A stretch of DNA of 64,000 bases, from assembly GCF_016908525.1 (NCBI RefSeq), contig NZ_JAFBEB010000001.1:126501-190500 (forward strand). Reading direction: 5' to 3'. Below, one piece after another: positions 8,435 through 18,410 of this stretch (its first letter is position 1; each line of letters opens with the position of its first letter). The position numbers were made by a program, and so were the translations under genes. The notes beneath the pieces were generated by a model, which was not told where the DNA came from, did no database searches, and worked only from the letters and a program-made list of their open reading frames with translations. Source of the DNA: Brevibacillus fulvus (GTDB lineage Bacteria > Bacillota > Bacilli > Brevibacillales > Brevibacillaceae).

Positions 8435-10135
8435 TTATCTCGAGAATTGTGTCAGGATCTGCTTCGGTTCTTCCTTACGCCGAATGGAACGGATCACTTC
8501 TCCCATATTGTCCAATTTGAGTGCCATCTCTTTTTCCGACTGGGACTCCATAATGATTTGCGTCAAATTTTCTTCCAAACTGTTGGACAAGGCCAGCCGT
8601 TCCACAATCTCATCCAATTCGCCGATCACCATTTCAAACAAATCGATTTTTTCGTAGAGCAAGTTCAAAATATGCTGCTCAATCGTCCCTACTGTCGACA
8701 AGTTGTAAATGTGAACATCTCGCTGTTGCCCCAGCCGATGAACCCGGCCGATGCGCTGTTCGACTCGCATCGGGTTCCACGGCATGTCGTAGTTGATCAC
8801 CTGGTTGCAAAATTGCAGATTGATCCCTTCGCCGCCCGCTTCGGTGGCAATTAACACCTGGGCGCGGTTTTGAAACAGATCGGTCATCCAGTCTTTCTTG
8901 CTGCGTTTAAATCCGCCGCGAAACGGAACCGAAGTAATCCCGTGTTCACTCAAATATTTTTGCAAGTAGTTTTGGGTCGCGCGGTATTCCGTAAAAATAA
9001 TCACCTTGTCATTGATCTGTTTCAGCAATTCGACTGTCTTGGCTGCTTTGGAATGGGTCTGGATCTGTTTGATCATCTCGACCAGACGCAAGATCTCCTG
9101 ACGGGCCGGTGAGTCTTCCGCGGTCCGCTGATACATATTGTAGAGCGTCATAAAAGCGGCTTCACGGCTTGAGCAAACTTCTCGCTGCAACGTTATCAAC
9201 GCGAGCGAATTGACACCGCCAAGTCCGGAGCGAAAATGATCCCGCACAAATTGACTGACGCCTTGGTATAATTCCATCTCCTCAGGGGAGAGCTGGATGG
9301 GAATCGATTGCACATGCCGGCTCGTAAAATGGACACCGCCATCGCTGCGCCGGTTGCGAATCATCACCTTTTCGATTTCGCCTTTCAGCCGTTCGTTGTT
9401 TTTGGCTTGACGTTTTCCTTCCACATAGTTTGAAGAAAACGTAGTGCTGTGGCCCAGATGACCGGGTTTGAGCAAATTGATCAAGTTATACAGTTCGTCC
9501 ATTTCATTTTGGATCGGGGTTGCGGTCAGCAACAGGCAGTATTTTTTCTTGATTTCCTTGACGAATTGGTAGTTGCGCGTCCGTTTGTTTTTCAGTTTGT
9601 GCGCTTCATCGATAATCAGCATATCATAGTCAATATCGAGCACATGACGCCGATGCGGATCGCGCTTGGCCGTATCGATGGAAGCAACCACAACGTCGTA
9701 TTGCCGCCACATGTATTCCTTTTTTTGCGCGACCGCGGCAATGCCAAACTTTTGATTCAATTCTTTCGTCCATTGAATGACCAGGGAAGCGGGAACCAGG
9801 ATCAAAATTTTTTTGGCGAGACCACGCACCATATATTCCTTCATGATCAGTCCGGCTTCAATCGTCTTGCCCAAGCCGACTTCATCAGCCAGAATGGCGC
9901 GGCCGCGCATTTCATTCAGCACACGCTCCGCTGTTTCCCGCTGATGCGGCAGCGGTTCAATTTGATGCAGATATTTCAGGCACTGCAGTTGGTCGAAATC
10001 GCGGACTGCCAGCGCTTCCTCCGCGGCCAACGCCAATTGGAACAGCTCCCATTTATTCCACGGACCATCTTGCTCCAGCAGCTGCTGCAAAGGCTCAATC
10101 CAAGAAACGTCGATATTAAGTGGAATGTTCGCCAT
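8435..10135 (-). CDS. yqhH: SNF2-family DNA/RNA helicase YqhH
   Basis: 566 residues carrying all the superfamily-2 SNF2 motifs in order: Walker A region DEVGLGKTIEAG (~93-104), DEAH box LIIDEAHKLKN, motif III LLTATP, then the helicase-C motifs GGEGINLQFCN and MRVEQRIGRVHRLGQ. An ATP-driven DNA translocase or remodelling role follows from the family; the exact job of YqhH is not known. Start ATG 10135 is nine bases after GGAAGG; the ATG three codons upstream has no spacing to the ribosome site. It is transcribed divergently from the glycine cleavage operon and co-transcribed with yqhG, as in B. subtilis. Confidence 0.9.
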   Translation of the reverse strand: MANIPLNIDVSWIEPLQQLLEQDGPWNKWELFQLALAAEEALAVRDFDQLQCLKYLHQIEPLPHQRETAERVLNEMRGRAILADEVGLGKTIEAGLIMKEYMVRGLAKKILILVPASLVIQWTKELNQKFGIAAVAQKKEYMWRQYDVVVASIDTAKRDPHRRHVLDIDYDMLIIDEAHKLKNKRTRNYQFVKEIKKKYCLLLTATPIQNEMDELYNLINLLKPGHLGHSTTFSSNYVEGKRQAKNNERLKGEIEKVMIRNRRSDGGVHFTSRHVQSIPIQLSPEEMELYQGVSQFVRDHFRSGLGGVNSLALITLQREVCSSREAAFMTLYNMYQRTAEDSPARQEILRLVEMIKQIQTHSKAAKTVELLKQINDKVIIFTEYRATQNYLQKYLSEHGITSVPFRGGFKRSKKDWMTDLFQNRAQVLIATEAGGEGINLQFCNQVINYDMPWNPMRVEQRIGRVHRLGQQRDVHIYNLSTVGTIEQHILNLLYEKIDLFEMVIGELDEIVERLALSNSLEENLTQIIMESQSEKEMALKLDNMGEVIRSIRRKEEPKQILTQFSR

Positions 10136-10255
10136 AAAGTTCATCCTTCCACGAAAAAACCGCTTTATTTTCCTTATTGTTTATGTAAATGCTAACAATT
10201 TTTGTTTTTGAAATAAGTTTCGTTAAGTATTTTTCTGGGAAATGCGATTTTCTTG

Positions 10256-10284
10256 TTTTCAACTTTCGGCCGCCGTGTTAGGAT
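10256..10284 (+). promoter_or_regulatory. predicted sigma-A promoter for the gcv operon
   Basis: -10 TAGGAT with an upstream TGT (extended -10), 17 bases after a weak -35 (TTTTCA). It lies about 85 bases before the first riboswitch aptamer. Confidence 0.4.
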
Positions 10285-10365
10285 AGAAGTGGCAAGAGTT
10301 CGTTTTGCTAGTATGCCGTTTTTGGCAACAAATTATGTAAAAAAAAGAATAGGCGAATGATGGTA

Positions 10366-10530
10366 GCAGGGAGAGACCGTTTCGATACGGCGCCGAAGGA
10401 GCAAACCCGCGACGGGTGAATCTCTCAGGCAAAAGTACCTCTGCCGGACGCATCTCTGGAGAGAGCTCAATGAGCCACCAAAGGGGAAACTTGCTGAGCA
10501 AGGCTGGCAAGGTAACTCTCAGGTACCGAG
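10366..10530 (+). promoter_or_regulatory. tandem glycine riboswitch (gcvT element)
   Basis: Two aptamers lie in series. The first runs from GGGAGAGACC (10369) through GCCGAAGGAGCAAACCC to AATCTCTCAGGCAAAA. The second runs from TGGAGAGAGC (10457) through CCACCAAAGGGGAAAC to AACTCTCAGGTACCGAGGAC. Both carry the paired GAGAGA/TCTCTC P1 stem and conserved glycine-pocket core of the gcvT RNA. In B. subtilis glycine binding permits read-through into gcvT; the strong terminator just downstream fits the same ON logic here. Confidence 0.95.
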
Positions 10531-10599
10531 GACAGAGAAAGAAGAAAAAACATGGACGATGATCCTTTGTTTGCTTTTCTTCTTTCTCTGTCCTTTTTT
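10530..10599 (+). terminator. riboswitch-controlled intrinsic terminator
   Basis: Perfect 19-bp stem GGACAGAGAAAGAAGAAAA pairing with its complement at 10575-10593, then TTTTTT. It begins where aptamer 2 ends, so it is the expression platform. The loop is 26 bases. Confidence 0.92.
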
Positions 10600-10653
10600 G
10601 CTGTTTGGCAGTCCATGAAAACCAGTTGGTTATTTACAGGAGGGGCAAACGCC

Positions 10654-11760
10654 ATGTCAGATTTGAAACGGACTCCACTTTATCCGGTGTACGCCAAGTA
10701 TGGCGGAAAAACCATCGATTTTGGCGGCTGGGAGCTGCCCGTGCAATTTTCCGGAATTGTGCAGGAGCATGAGGCTGTGCGCACCAAGGCGGGACTGTTC
10801 GATGTCTCGCACATGGGAGAGGTTGAAGTGAAAGGGGCCGACGCGCTTTTGTACTTGCAGCGGCTGACGACGAATGATGTTTCCAAGTTGGAAGCCGGTC
10901 AGGCGCACTATAGCGCGATGTGCTATCCAGACGGCGGCACCGTTGATGATTTGCTCGTCTACAAATACGCCGACGATCATTACTTGCTCGTCATCAATGC
11001 GGGAAACATTGACAAGGACGTTGCCTGGATGCAGGAAAACGCAACCGGGGAAGTGGAGATCACCAATCGTTCCGCCGAGATTGCCCAGTTGGCGATTCAA
11101 GGGCCGCTTGCCGAGACGATCCTGCAGCGGTTAACGTCGGCCGACCTGTCGGCAATCGGCTCTTTCCGCTTTCAACAAGATGTTGACATTCAGGGGGTGC
11201 CGGTATTGGTTTCCCGTACCGGTTATACCGGTGAAGACGGATTTGAGCTGTATCTGGCTGCTGACCATGCGGTGCAACTTTGGGATCAGCTGCTGGCAGT
11301 CGGCCGAGAAGATGGACTTCTGCCCTGTGGCCTGGGAGCGCGAGATACGCTGCGGTTCGAAGCGAAACTGCCGCTCTATGGTCAGGAATTGAGCCGAGAG
11401 ATTACGCCGATCGAAGCAGGTATCGGTTTTGCCGTCAAGGTTGACAAAGCGATCCCTTGCATTGGCCACGATGTCTTGAAAGCCCAAAAAGAAACAGGAG
11501 CACCACGCAAGCTGGTCGGGATTGAAATGATCGAACGGGGGATTCCGCGCAGTCATTACCCGGTTTTCCTGGGCGAACAGCGCATTGGCGAAGTGACGAC
11601 CGGCACGCAGTCACCTACGTTGAAGAAAAATGTCGGTCTGGCACTGCTGCAAACAAACTACACCGCGCTCGGGACGGAAGTCGAAGTGGAAATTCGCGGA
11701 AAACGGGTCAAAGCGCAAGTTGTGGCCACCCCATTTTACAAACGAGCAAAAAACAGTTAA
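10654..11760 (+). CDS. gcvT: glycine cleavage system T protein (aminomethyltransferase)
   Basis: 368 residues from ATG 10654 after GGAGGGGC. GcvT takes the aminomethyl group from lipoylated H protein and passes the C1 unit to tetrahydrofolate, releasing ammonia. Family features: [14 protein letters not shown] near the N-terminus, [28 protein letters not shown]-like core ([15 protein letters not shown]), and C-terminal [21 protein letters not shown] longer reading frame from 10552 starts inside the riboswitch terminator and is not credible. It heads a three-gene operon with gcvPA and gcvPB, gated by glycine. gcvH is not in the window. Confidence 0.96.
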   Translation: MSDLKRTPLYPVYAKYGGKTIDFGGWELPVQFSGIVQEHEAVRTKAGLFDVSHMGEVEVKGADALLYLQRLTTNDVSKLEAGQAHYSAMCYPDGGTVDDLLVYKYADDHYLLVINAGNIDKDVAWMQENATGEVEITNRSAEIAQLAIQGPLAETILQRLTSADLSAIGSFRFQQDVDIQGVPVLVSRTGYTGEDGFELYLAADHAVQLWDQLLAVGREDGLLPCGLGARDTLRFEAKLPLYGQELSREITPIEAGIGFAVKVDKAIPCIGHDVLKAQKETGAPRKLVGIEMIERGIPRSHYPVFLGEQRIGEVTTGTQSPTLKKNVGLALLQTNYTALGTEVEVEIRGKRVKAQVVATPFYKRAKNS

Positions 11761-11779
11761 TTGAAGGAGGAATCCTCTG

Positions 11780-13132
11780 GTGAAATACCGTTACCTGCCT
11801 ATGACCAGTCAAGACCAGCGGGAAATGCTGGATACGCTTGGAATCGAAAGCGTCGAGGAGCTTTTTTCCGATATTCCGGAAGAAGTGCGGTTTAAAGGGG
11901 AATTACAGATTTCGGAGGCGTTGTCCGAGCCCGAACTGATCGACTATTTCCAAAAATTGGCCAATAAAAACGCCAACTTCAGCACCCATGCCAACTTTCT
12001 TGGCGCTGGCGTTTATCAGCATCATATTCCCAGCGTGGTCAACCACATGCTGCTCCGCGGCGAGTTTTTTACGGCGTATACCCCTTACCAGCCGGAAATC
12101 AGCCAGGGCGAGCTGCAAGCAATCTTTGAATTTCAGACGATGGTCTGTGAGCTGACCGGCATGGAAGTGGCCAACTCCTCGATGTATGATGGTGCGACCT
12201 CGTTGGCCGAGGCGGCGATGATGGCGGCTGGCCACACCGGGAAAAAGAAAGTGCTCGTCTCGCACACCGTTCACCCGGAAGCGCGCGCAGTGCTCGCCAC
12301 ATACGCCAAGGGACAGGGAGTAGAAATTGGAGAAATTTCCTACGACCAGGCTGGCGGAACCGATTTGGCCGCTTTGCAGGCGATGTTGGACGAACAAACC
12401 GGTGCCGTGATCGTGCAGTATCCAAACTTCTTCGGTCAGATTGAAGATCTCCAGGCATTTGCCGATCTGGTTCACGAAAAAGGCGCGCTGTTCATCGTCT
12501 CTGCCAATCCGTTGGCATTGGGCGCGCTGGAAGCTCCAGGCAAACTGGGCGCCGACATCGTCGTGGGCGACATGCAGCCATTCGGGATTCCCGCTTCTTT
12601 CGGCGGACCCCATTGCGGTTACTTCGCAGCCTCCAGCAAGCTGATGCGCAAAATGCCGGGCCGCATTGTCGGGCAAACCAAAGATGAAAGCGGAAAACGC
12701 GGCTTTGTGTTGACGTTGCAGGCGCGTGAACAGCATATTCGCCGCGAGAAAGCAACTTCCAACATCTGTTCCAACCAGGCGCTGCTGGCGCTGGCTGCCT
12801 CGATTACGCTCAGCGCGTTTGGCAAACAAGGTGTGAAGGAGATGGCGTTGCTGAATTTGAGCAAGGCGCATTATGCCAAACAGGCTTTCGCCGAGCGAGG
12901 ATTTGAAGTAACGTTTACCGGACCGTTTTTTAATGAATTTGTTGTGAACTTCGCGAAACCGATTGCGGAAGTAAATCGCGCGCTGCTTCAGGCAAACATC
13001 ATCGGCGGGTTTGATTTGGGCTTGGCTTATCCGGAATTGGCTGGTCATATGCTGATCGCCGTAACGGAATTGCGTACAAAAGCAGACATCGACCGTTTGG
13101 TGCAGGAATTGGAGGCGATCAACCGTGGCTAA
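11780..13132 (+). CDS. gcvPA: glycine dehydrogenase (decarboxylating) subunit 1
   Basis: 450 residues starting with GTG 11780 after AAGGAGG. This is the N-terminal half of the split P protein. It starts with [15 protein letters not shown] and carries the family blocks [33 protein letters not shown] and [12 protein letters not shown], plus a C-terminal [12 protein letters not shown]. With GcvPB it decarboxylates glycine using pyridoxal phosphate (bound in GcvPB) and loads the aminomethyl group onto H protein. It lies 19 bases after gcvT and overlaps gcvPB by eight bases, indicating translational coupling of the two halves. Confidence 0.96.
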   Translation: MKYRYLPMTSQDQREMLDTLGIESVEELFSDIPEEVRFKGELQISEALSEPELIDYFQKLANKNANFSTHANFLGAGVYQHHIPSVVNHMLLRGEFFTAYTPYQPEISQGELQAIFEFQTMVCELTGMEVANSSMYDGATSLAEAAMMAAGHTGKKKVLVSHTVHPEARAVLATYAKGQGVEIGEISYDQAGGTDLAALQAMLDEQTGAVIVQYPNFFGQIEDLQAFADLVHEKGALFIVSANPLALGALEAPGKLGADIVVGDMQPFGIPASFGGPHCGYFAASSKLMRKMPGRIVGQTKDESGKRGFVLTLQAREQHIRREKATSNICSNQALLALAASITLSAFGKQGVKEMALLNLSKAHYAKQAFAERGFEVTFTGPFFNEFVVNFAKPIAEVNRALLQANIIGGFDLGLAYPELAGHMLIAVTELRTKADIDRLVQELEAINRG

Positions 13133-14585
13133 GGAAAAAGCGCTGATTTTTGAAATGAGTAAACCCGGTCGGGTTGGATATAATCTTCCTTCACTCGATG
13201 TTCCCGAGGTCAAGCTGGAAGATATTTTGCCCAAGCATTTGATCCGGGAAACGCCGGCTGAATTGCCGGAAGTTTCCGAGTTGCAAGTCGTGCGCCATTA
13301 TACTGAATTGTCGCGGCGCAACCACGGCATCGATAACGGATTTTATCCGCTTGGCTCTTGTACGATGAAATACAATCCAAAAATTAACGAAGATGTCGCC
13401 CGGATGCCCGGCTTCGCGCAGACCCATCCGTATCAGCCGGAGGAAACTGTTCAAGGAGCGTTGGAGGTGCTGTACAACCTTCAGCAAGATTTGGCGGAGA
13501 TTACCGGCATGGACGCCGTCACCTTGCAGCCGGCTGCCGGAGCGGCGGGCGAATGGACCGGTCTGATGCTGATCCGCGCTTACCATGAAAGCCGCGGCGA
13601 GCAGCAGCGGACCAAAGTCATCGTCCCGAATTCCGCGCATGGAACCAACCCGGCTTCGGCGACGATTGCCGGCCTGGAAACGATCACCATTCCTTCTGAC
13701 GAACGCGGGCTGGTCAGCATTGACGCGCTGCGCGAAGCAGTCGGGCCGGATACGGCAGCCTTGATGCTGACAAACCCGAACACGCTCGGTTTGTTTGAGG
13801 AAGATATTGTGGAGATGGCCAAAATCGTTCACGAAGCGGGCGGATTGCTGTATTACGACGGGGCCAACGCCAATGCGATCCTTGGCATTGCCCGCCCGGG
13901 GGATATGGGCTTTGATGTCGTCCACCTGAATTTGCACAAAACATTTACCGGTCCGCACGGCGGGGGCGGACCAGGTGCCGGTCCGGTCGGGGTGAAATCG
14001 CTGTTGCTCCCGTTCTTGCCGACGCCGACGGTAGCGAAGCGCGAAGATGGCAGCTTTTATCTGGACAGCGAGCGCCCGCAATCAATCGGGAGGGTCAAAG
14101 GTTACCACGGCAACTTTGGCATTTTGTTGCGCGCCTACAGCTATATTCGCTCGATGGGGGCGGAAGGCTTGCTGCAAGTATCGCAAAATGCTGTGCTCAA
14201 TGCCAACTACATGATGCGGCGGTTGGCCGAGGCATACGAACTGCCGTTTGATCGTGTCTGCAAACATGAGTTTGTGCTCTCCGGCACGCGGCAGAAGAAA
14301 CTCGGGGTTCGCACGCTCGACATTGCCAAACGCTTGCTCGATTTCGGCTACCATCCGCCGACGATCTACTTCCCGTTGATCGTTGAGGAATGTATGATGA
14401 TCGAACCGACAGAGACGGAGTCGAAGGAAACACTGGATGAATTTATTGATGCGATGCTGCAAATTGCCCGCGAATGCGAAGAAAACCCTGAACTCGTTCA
14501 GGAGGCCCCGCACACGACGGTAGTCAAACGACTGGACGAAGCAACTGCCGCCCGCAAGCCAATTTTGCGTTACCAGCGTTCATAA
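13125..14585 (+). CDS. gcvPB: glycine dehydrogenase (decarboxylating) subunit 2
   Basis: 486 residues, GTG start at 13125 overlapping the end of gcvPA. It holds the pyridoxal phosphate site: [10 protein letters not shown] with the Schiff-base Lys272, followed by the glycine-rich [15 protein letters not shown] loop. Other family blocks include [24 protein letters not shown] and [22 protein letters not shown] split across the C-terminal domain. It completes the split P protein of the glycine cleavage complex. A terminator closes the operon ten bases after the stop. Confidence 0.96.
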   Translation: MAKEKALIFEMSKPGRVGYNLPSLDVPEVKLEDILPKHLIRETPAELPEVSELQVVRHYTELSRRNHGIDNGFYPLGSCTMKYNPKINEDVARMPGFAQTHPYQPEETVQGALEVLYNLQQDLAEITGMDAVTLQPAAGAAGEWTGLMLIRAYHESRGEQQRTKVIVPNSAHGTNPASATIAGLETITIPSDERGLVSIDALREAVGPDTAALMLTNPNTLGLFEEDIVEMAKIVHEAGGLLYYDGANANAILGIARPGDMGFDVVHLNLHKTFTGPHGGGGPGAGPVGVKSLLLPFLPTPTVAKREDGSFYLDSERPQSIGRVKGYHGNFGILLRAYSYIRSMGAEGLLQVSQNAVLNANYMMRRLAEAYELPFDRVCKHEFVLSGTRQKKLGVRTLDIAKRLLDFGYHPPTIYFPLIVEECMMIEPTETESKETLDEFIDAMLQIARECEENPELVQEAPHTTVVKRLDEATAARKPILRYQRS

Positions 14586-14594
14586 ACGAGCAGC

Positions 14595-14629
14595 AAGAGG
14601 AGAGCACCGAGAGTGTTCTCCTCTTTTTT
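14595..14629 (+). terminator. terminator of the gcv operon
   Basis: AGAGGAGAGCAC stem against GTGTTCTCCTCT with a five-base loop, followed by T6. Confidence 0.85.
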
Positions 14630-14731
14630 CCATCGGTTGCAAGCGGCAGGCAAAAAATGTTCCGGCTTGCCGTCCGAGGCCGAGTAGGCGTAAAATGAAC
14701 AGGCGAGAGTGGGTTTGGAGGAGGTTTTTCG

Positions 14732-15562
14732 ATGGAACAATGGCGTTTTTTGTTAACGGAACCGATGTCGCCTGCCATGAATATGGCGATTGACGAAGCG
14801 ATTTTAATCCGCCACAGCGAAGGGAAAGTCCCGCCAACGGTGCGCTTTTATACGTGGAATCCCGCGACGCTGTCGATCGGTTACTTTCAAAAGGCAGAAA
14901 AAGAAATTGATTTTGCTGCTTTGCGCGAGCGCGGCTTGGGTTTTGTCAGGCGCCCAACCGGAGGACGGGCCGTATTGCACGATCAGGAACTTACATACAG
15001 TGTAATTGTCTCTGAACAGCATCCGAAAATGCCCTCGAGCGTGACAGAAGCGTACAAGGTAATTAGCATGGGGCTGTTGCACGGGTTTCAGGCGCTTTCG
15101 CTGCAAGCGGAAATGGTTTCGCTCGCCACGGAAGCGGAGAAGGAGAAATACAGCTCGCCCGGCTCGTCTGCTTGCTTTGATTCGCCATCCTGGTATGAGC
15201 TGGTCGTCGAAGGGAAAAAAGTGGCCGGCAGCGCCCAGACACGGCAAAAAGGCGTGATTTTGCAGCATGGCTCGATTTTGTTGGAGATGGATGTAGAACT
15301 GTTGTTTTCATTGCTGAAATTTCCCTCGGAACGTGTCAAACAGAGAATGATGGACAGTTTCCGGCAAAAAGCGGTGACGATCAATGAAGTGAGCCCGACG
15401 CCGGTCAGTCTGTCCGAAGCGATTGCCGCCTTTCGGCAAGGATTTGCTTCTGGACTGGAAATTGAGCTTGTTCCAGGACAGTTGAGCAAAGAGGAACAGC
15501 AACTGGCAGCTGAGCTGGCCGAAACCCGTTATGGAACGGATGAATGGAATTTGCGTCGATAA
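14732..15562 (+). CDS. lipM: octanoyl-[acyl carrier protein]:GcvH octanoyltransferase LipM
   Basis: 276 residues, ATG 14732 after GGAGGAGG. LipM moves octanoate from ACP to the H protein, the first step of lipoate assembly in Bacillales. The family features are [15 protein letters not shown] at the N-terminus, [12 protein letters not shown] and the catalytic Cys148 in [13 protein letters not shown]; the following [13 protein letters not shown] block has the usual lysine. Placement straight after the gcv operon matches B. subtilis yqhM and fits its acceptor, GcvH. The Bkd complex in this window also needs the product. The gene has its own terminator at 15648. Confidence 0.93.
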   Translation: MEQWRFLLTEPMSPAMNMAIDEAILIRHSEGKVPPTVRFYTWNPATLSIGYFQKAEKEIDFAALRERGLGFVRRPTGGRAVLHDQELTYSVIVSEQHPKMPSSVTEAYKVISMGLLHGFQALSLQAEMVSLATEAEKEKYSSPGSSACFDSPSWYELVVEGKKVAGSAQTRQKGVILQHGSILLEMDVELLFSLLKFPSERVKQRMMDSFRQKAVTINEVSPTPVSLSEAIAAFRQGFASGLEIELVPGQLSKEEQQLAAELAETRYGTDEWNLRR

Positions 15563-15647
15563 AGGGTGGAGAAGACCGAAGCCAAGTGACCCGATCGGGG
15601 AAGAAACAGTCTTTGCCGCGTTAAACCCGTTTGTCTGCAAACAGACA

Positions 15648-15684
15648 CCCCCCTCTCCGAAAAGAGAGGGGGGATGTTTTTGTT
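15648..15684. terminator. terminator between convergent lipM and dat
   Basis: Ten-base-pair stem CCCCCCTCTC/GAGAGGGGGG with a CGAAAA loop, then GATGTTTTTG. The T tract favours the plus strand; it may also serve dat. Confidence 0.8.
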
Positions 15685-16534
15685 AGACAGACACCTGCAT
15701 ACGGATGTTTTCTTCAAAGAGAGCCTGCAACTTTTTGACAACATGTCCGACTTGACCGTTGCCGACTGGCTGGCCGTCCACGCTGGTAATCGGGGTAATT
15801 TCCGAAGTGGTCCCGGTGAGGAACAGCTCATCAGCCTGTTTGACGAAATCGATGGAAAACGCCTCTTCCTGAACAGGAATGCCGCTTTTCAATGCCAAAT
15901 CAATAACGGTTTGCCGCGTGATCCCGTGCAAGATCAGATTGTTCGCCGGGTGGGTGTAAAGTTGTCCATCTTTTACGGCAAAGAAGTTGGATGCGCTGCA
16001 CTCGGTGACAATACCGTCGCGATGCAGGATGCAATCGGCAGCCCCGGCATCTTTAGCCTCTTCTTTTACCAACACGGCGCCCAGCAAATTCAATGTCTTG
16101 ATATCGCAACGCAACCAACGGATATCGGCAACCAATTTGGCGGAAATCCCGTTGTTCAGTTGTTCGAGCGGACGCTCTTTTCGTCTGACAAAAGCCGTCA
16201 AAACCGGCTCGGATGATTGGGGAATATCGTGTTGACGCGGGGAAGCGCCGCGACTGACTTGCAAATAAAGAATGGCATCATCCTGGGAAGTGATTCCGTT
16301 TTTAGCCATTAACTGTGCCGCAATCTCACTCAATTGTGCGGAATTCCACGGAAGGTCCAGTCTGATTTCCCGGGCACTGCGAAACAAGCGGGCAAGATGC
16401 GCCTCCCATTGGTACAGTCTTCCCTGGTAAATCCGGGCTACTTCGTAAATGCCATCGCCAAAGTTGTAGCCGCGATCTTCCGCCTGTATGGACGGTTCTC
16501 CTTCTTCTACCCAATTGCCATTCACATAAAGCAT
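15683..16534 (-). CDS. dat: D-amino-acid transaminase (D-alanine aminotransferase)
   Basis: 283 residues, fold-type IV PLP enzyme. It has the N-terminal EDRGYNFGDGIYEVARIYQG block, Lys146 in RCDIKTLNLLG as the Schiff-base residue, and ECSASNFFAVKDG and LTGTTSEITPI phosphate-loop motifs. Length and motifs match Bacillus D-amino-acid aminotransferases (family lysine at 145). It interconverts D-alanine and D-glutamate for peptidoglycan. Start ATG 16534 is preceded by GAGGAGG. The 79-base gap from the upstream membrane-protein gene on the same strand allows co-transcription. Branched-chain aminotransferase is the main alternative, but the motifs favour Dat. Confidence 0.9.
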   Translation of the reverse strand: MLYVNGNWVEEGEPSIQAEDRGYNFGDGIYEVARIYQGRLYQWEAHLARLFRSAREIRLDLPWNSAQLSEIAAQLMAKNGITSQDDAILYLQVSRGASPRQHDIPQSSEPVLTAFVRRKERPLEQLNNGISAKLVADIRWLRCDIKTLNLLGAVLVKEEAKDAGAADCILHRDGIVTECSASNFFAVKDGQLYTHPANNLILHGITRQTVIDLALKSGIPVQEEAFSIDFVKQADELFLTGTTSEITPITSVDGQPVGNGQVGHVVKKLQALFEENIRMQVSV

Positions 16535-16613
16535 CTTCCATCCTCCTCGTCTTAAGCAACAGCTATCGATATGTAATCTTTTCTTTCAAACATAGCAGAG
16601 GAATGAGCAAGGG

Positions 16614-17630
16614 TCAACGTCGTTTCCAATAAAATAAAAACAAAAGAGCGAATCCGGCATAGGTAATTACGGCCTGGACGATCGAACCGAAAGAAGGACT
16701 CTGCAAGGAAAGCATGCCGGCAGCCACCGTCAGCGTCAACATGACCACCAGCAGCGACGATTGGCGAAGCTCGAATTTTTCGCTTAACGGCACGGCCATT
16801 CCGTACAGACAGCAGCTGATAGTCACAATCGTTTGGCCAAGCGACAGCAGCCCATAAAAGAGGGCGTAGCTCGTGCCCCATTTGCTGAACAGCTCATAAA
16901 AAGGGACGGGAGAGCCGTTGAGGTCGTGCCAGTAACTTAATAACGCCAAATGTCCCAGCAAAGCGGTTGCCAAGTGCAGCGCGCCAGCGGACAGCAATCC
17001 CACGCGGATGTTGAAGAAGGATTCACTGCGTCTCGCCAAAGGGATGGATAACGTTAGCAGCAAAATGAAGTGGAGTCCGAGATAGAACAGAGCATGCCAC
17101 AACCATTGGGTGTTAAGTTGATATGTGAGAACCGGCACCGGGACATGGCCTTGACTGGCAATTGTAGAAATCATCAGGCAGACAAAGCAGCCCCAGCAGA
17201 CGAGGATGAGCCACACGAAACGGGCAGCGATCTGCTCGATAAACCAAAAAGACAACACACAAGGCAGCAGGAGAAACAAGAAAAATAAGGAAGTAGTAAA
17301 ATTGGGAAGCAATTTTGCGTATTGACCAAGTACAGTTCCGCAATAAGCAAGTAACCCCACATACAGCAGCCAGGGGAAAACTGTACCCAGACTGGCCCCG
17401 GTCAAGCGGGCGCAAAGTTCAGCCAACGAATCGATCTGCTGCTCGCGGCAGTATTTGATCAGGACGTATGCCAGCGTATAGAGCGCGGCAATGGACAGGA
17501 ACAGGCCGACTGTTCCCCAGGAACCGAAATAGGTGAAAAACCGTAACCATTCATATCCGTAGAGATACATCCCTCCAAGCGCGGAGGCAACGTATAACAT
17601 GGCAAAACGCCAGGCTGCCGTTTGCTGCAT
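16614..17630 (-). CDS. YkvI-like multi-pass membrane protein
   Basis: 338 residues with roughly ten hydrophobic segments. The first helices read YVASALGGMYLYGYEWLRF then FGSWGTVGLFLSIAALY, which resembles the YkvI branch of the APC transporter fold (Gly-rich first helix followed by an F-FG-WG motif). No substrate can be inferred. Start ATG 17630 follows GGGTGAT. It lies upstream of dat on the same strand and could be transcribed with it. The Cys content (CCLYG, CWGCF) in helices is notable. The family assignment is moderate. Confidence 0.55.
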   Translation of the reverse strand: MQQTAAWRFAMLYVASALGGMYLYGYEWLRFFTYFGSWGTVGLFLSIAALYTLAYVLIKYCREQQIDSLAELCARLTGASLGTVFPWLLYVGLLAYCGTVLGQYAKLLPNFTTSLFFLFLLLPCVLSFWFIEQIAARFVWLILVCWGCFVCLMISTIASQGHVPVPVLTYQLNTQWLWHALFYLGLHFILLLTLSIPLARRSESFFNIRVGLLSAGALHLATALLGHLALLSYWHDLNGSPVPFYELFSKWGTSYALFYGLLSLGQTIVTISCCLYGMAVPLSEKFELRQSSLLVVMLTLTVAAGMLSLQSPSFGSIVQAVITYAGFALLFLFYWKRR

Positions 17631-17740
17631 GAAACATCACCCTTTTCATAGATGGTACAAGTGTATGAATGAGGAGAGGTTTTTCAGAACAAGTTTGCAA
17701 GAGCGCAGTAAAAGTTATCAGAAATGAATGAGGTTTTCCC

Positions 17741-17770
17741 TTGCAACGAGCTGGTTTTACAAGGTATTAT
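17741..17770 (+). promoter_or_regulatory. sigma-A promoter for mntR
   Basis: TTGCAA (-35) - 18 bases - TATTAT (-10), ending 46 bases before the mntR ATG. Confidence 0.6.
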
Positions 17771-17816
17771 GTTTTTATGTGCTTTTTGGCTATATTGCTT
17801 GAGTGGAGGAATGGAC

Positions 17817-18245
17817 ATGCCAACGCCTAGCATGGAAGATTATTTGGAGAGAATTTATAACTTAATCGAAGAAAAGGGGTACGCTCGGGTATCTGACATT
17901 GCTGAGGCATTGGAAGTACATCCTTCGTCCGTGACCAAAATGGTCCAGAAGCTGGATAAAGACAACTATTTGGTCTATGAAAAATATCGCGGACTGGTAT
18001 TGACGCCAAAAGGAAAGAAAATCGGCAAGCGGCTGGTTGATCGCCATTCGCTGTTGGAAAATTTCTTGCGTTTGATTGGTGTGAATGAAGAGCATATTTA
18101 CCATGATGTGGAAGGGATCGAACATCACCTGAGCTGGGAATCGATTACCTGCCTGGAATACCTTTTGCAATACTTTCAGGAAGATCCAAGCCGAATTGAA
18201 GAACTGAAGCGGATCAAGCTGGAGGACGAACAGAAACAAACATAG
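17817..18245 (+). CDS. mntR: manganese-dependent transcriptional repressor MntR
   Basis: 142 residues, the same length as B. subtilis MntR and very similar to it. ATG 17817 is six bases after GGAGGA; the ATG two codons earlier has no spacing. The N-terminal winged helix contains [12 protein letters not shown] and [16 protein letters not shown], the DNA-recognition helix. All six Mn ligands known from B. subtilis are in register: Asp8, Glu11, His77, Glu99, Glu102, His103. With Mn(II) bound it represses Mn uptake genes, and in B. subtilis it activates the efflux genes mneP and mneS. None of these targets lies nearby. A good terminator follows. Confidence 0.96.
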   Translation: MPTPSMEDYLERIYNLIEEKGYARVSDIAEALEVHPSSVTKMVQKLDKDNYLVYEKYRGLVLTPKGKKIGKRLVDRHSLLENFLRLIGVNEEHIYHDVEGIEHHLSWESITCLEYLLQYFQEDPSRIEELKRIKLEDEQKQT

Positions 18246-18253
18246 CGTTGATT

Positions 18254-18290
18254 GCACAGGCGAAGTCCACAGATCGCCTGTGTTTTTTAT
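18254..18290 (+). terminator. terminator after mntR
   Basis: CACAGGCGA/TCGCCTGTG stem followed by TTTTTTATT. Confidence 0.85.
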
Positions 18291-18410
18291 TCCGGAAATT
18301 GCCGCTCGGCTGACCGGGAACTTGGGAACTTGTAAGGAGCGGGGTTCTTCAATTCTGCGCATGAAGGTGAAAAAACTATTATATATAGTAGAGAGGAAGG
18401 GGGCACTGCG

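Noticed and set aside
10552-10653. N-terminal extension of gcvT starting at ATG 10552
   Set aside because: It lies within the loop and stem of the riboswitch terminator, has no ribosome site, and the standard GcvT N-terminus starts at ATG 10654 after GGAGGGGC.
11903-13234. 443-residue minus-strand frame opposite gcvPA
   Set aside because: It mirrors a strongly coding gene; composition (His/Arg/Gln-rich, no family motif) and absence of a ribosome site mark it as a shadow.
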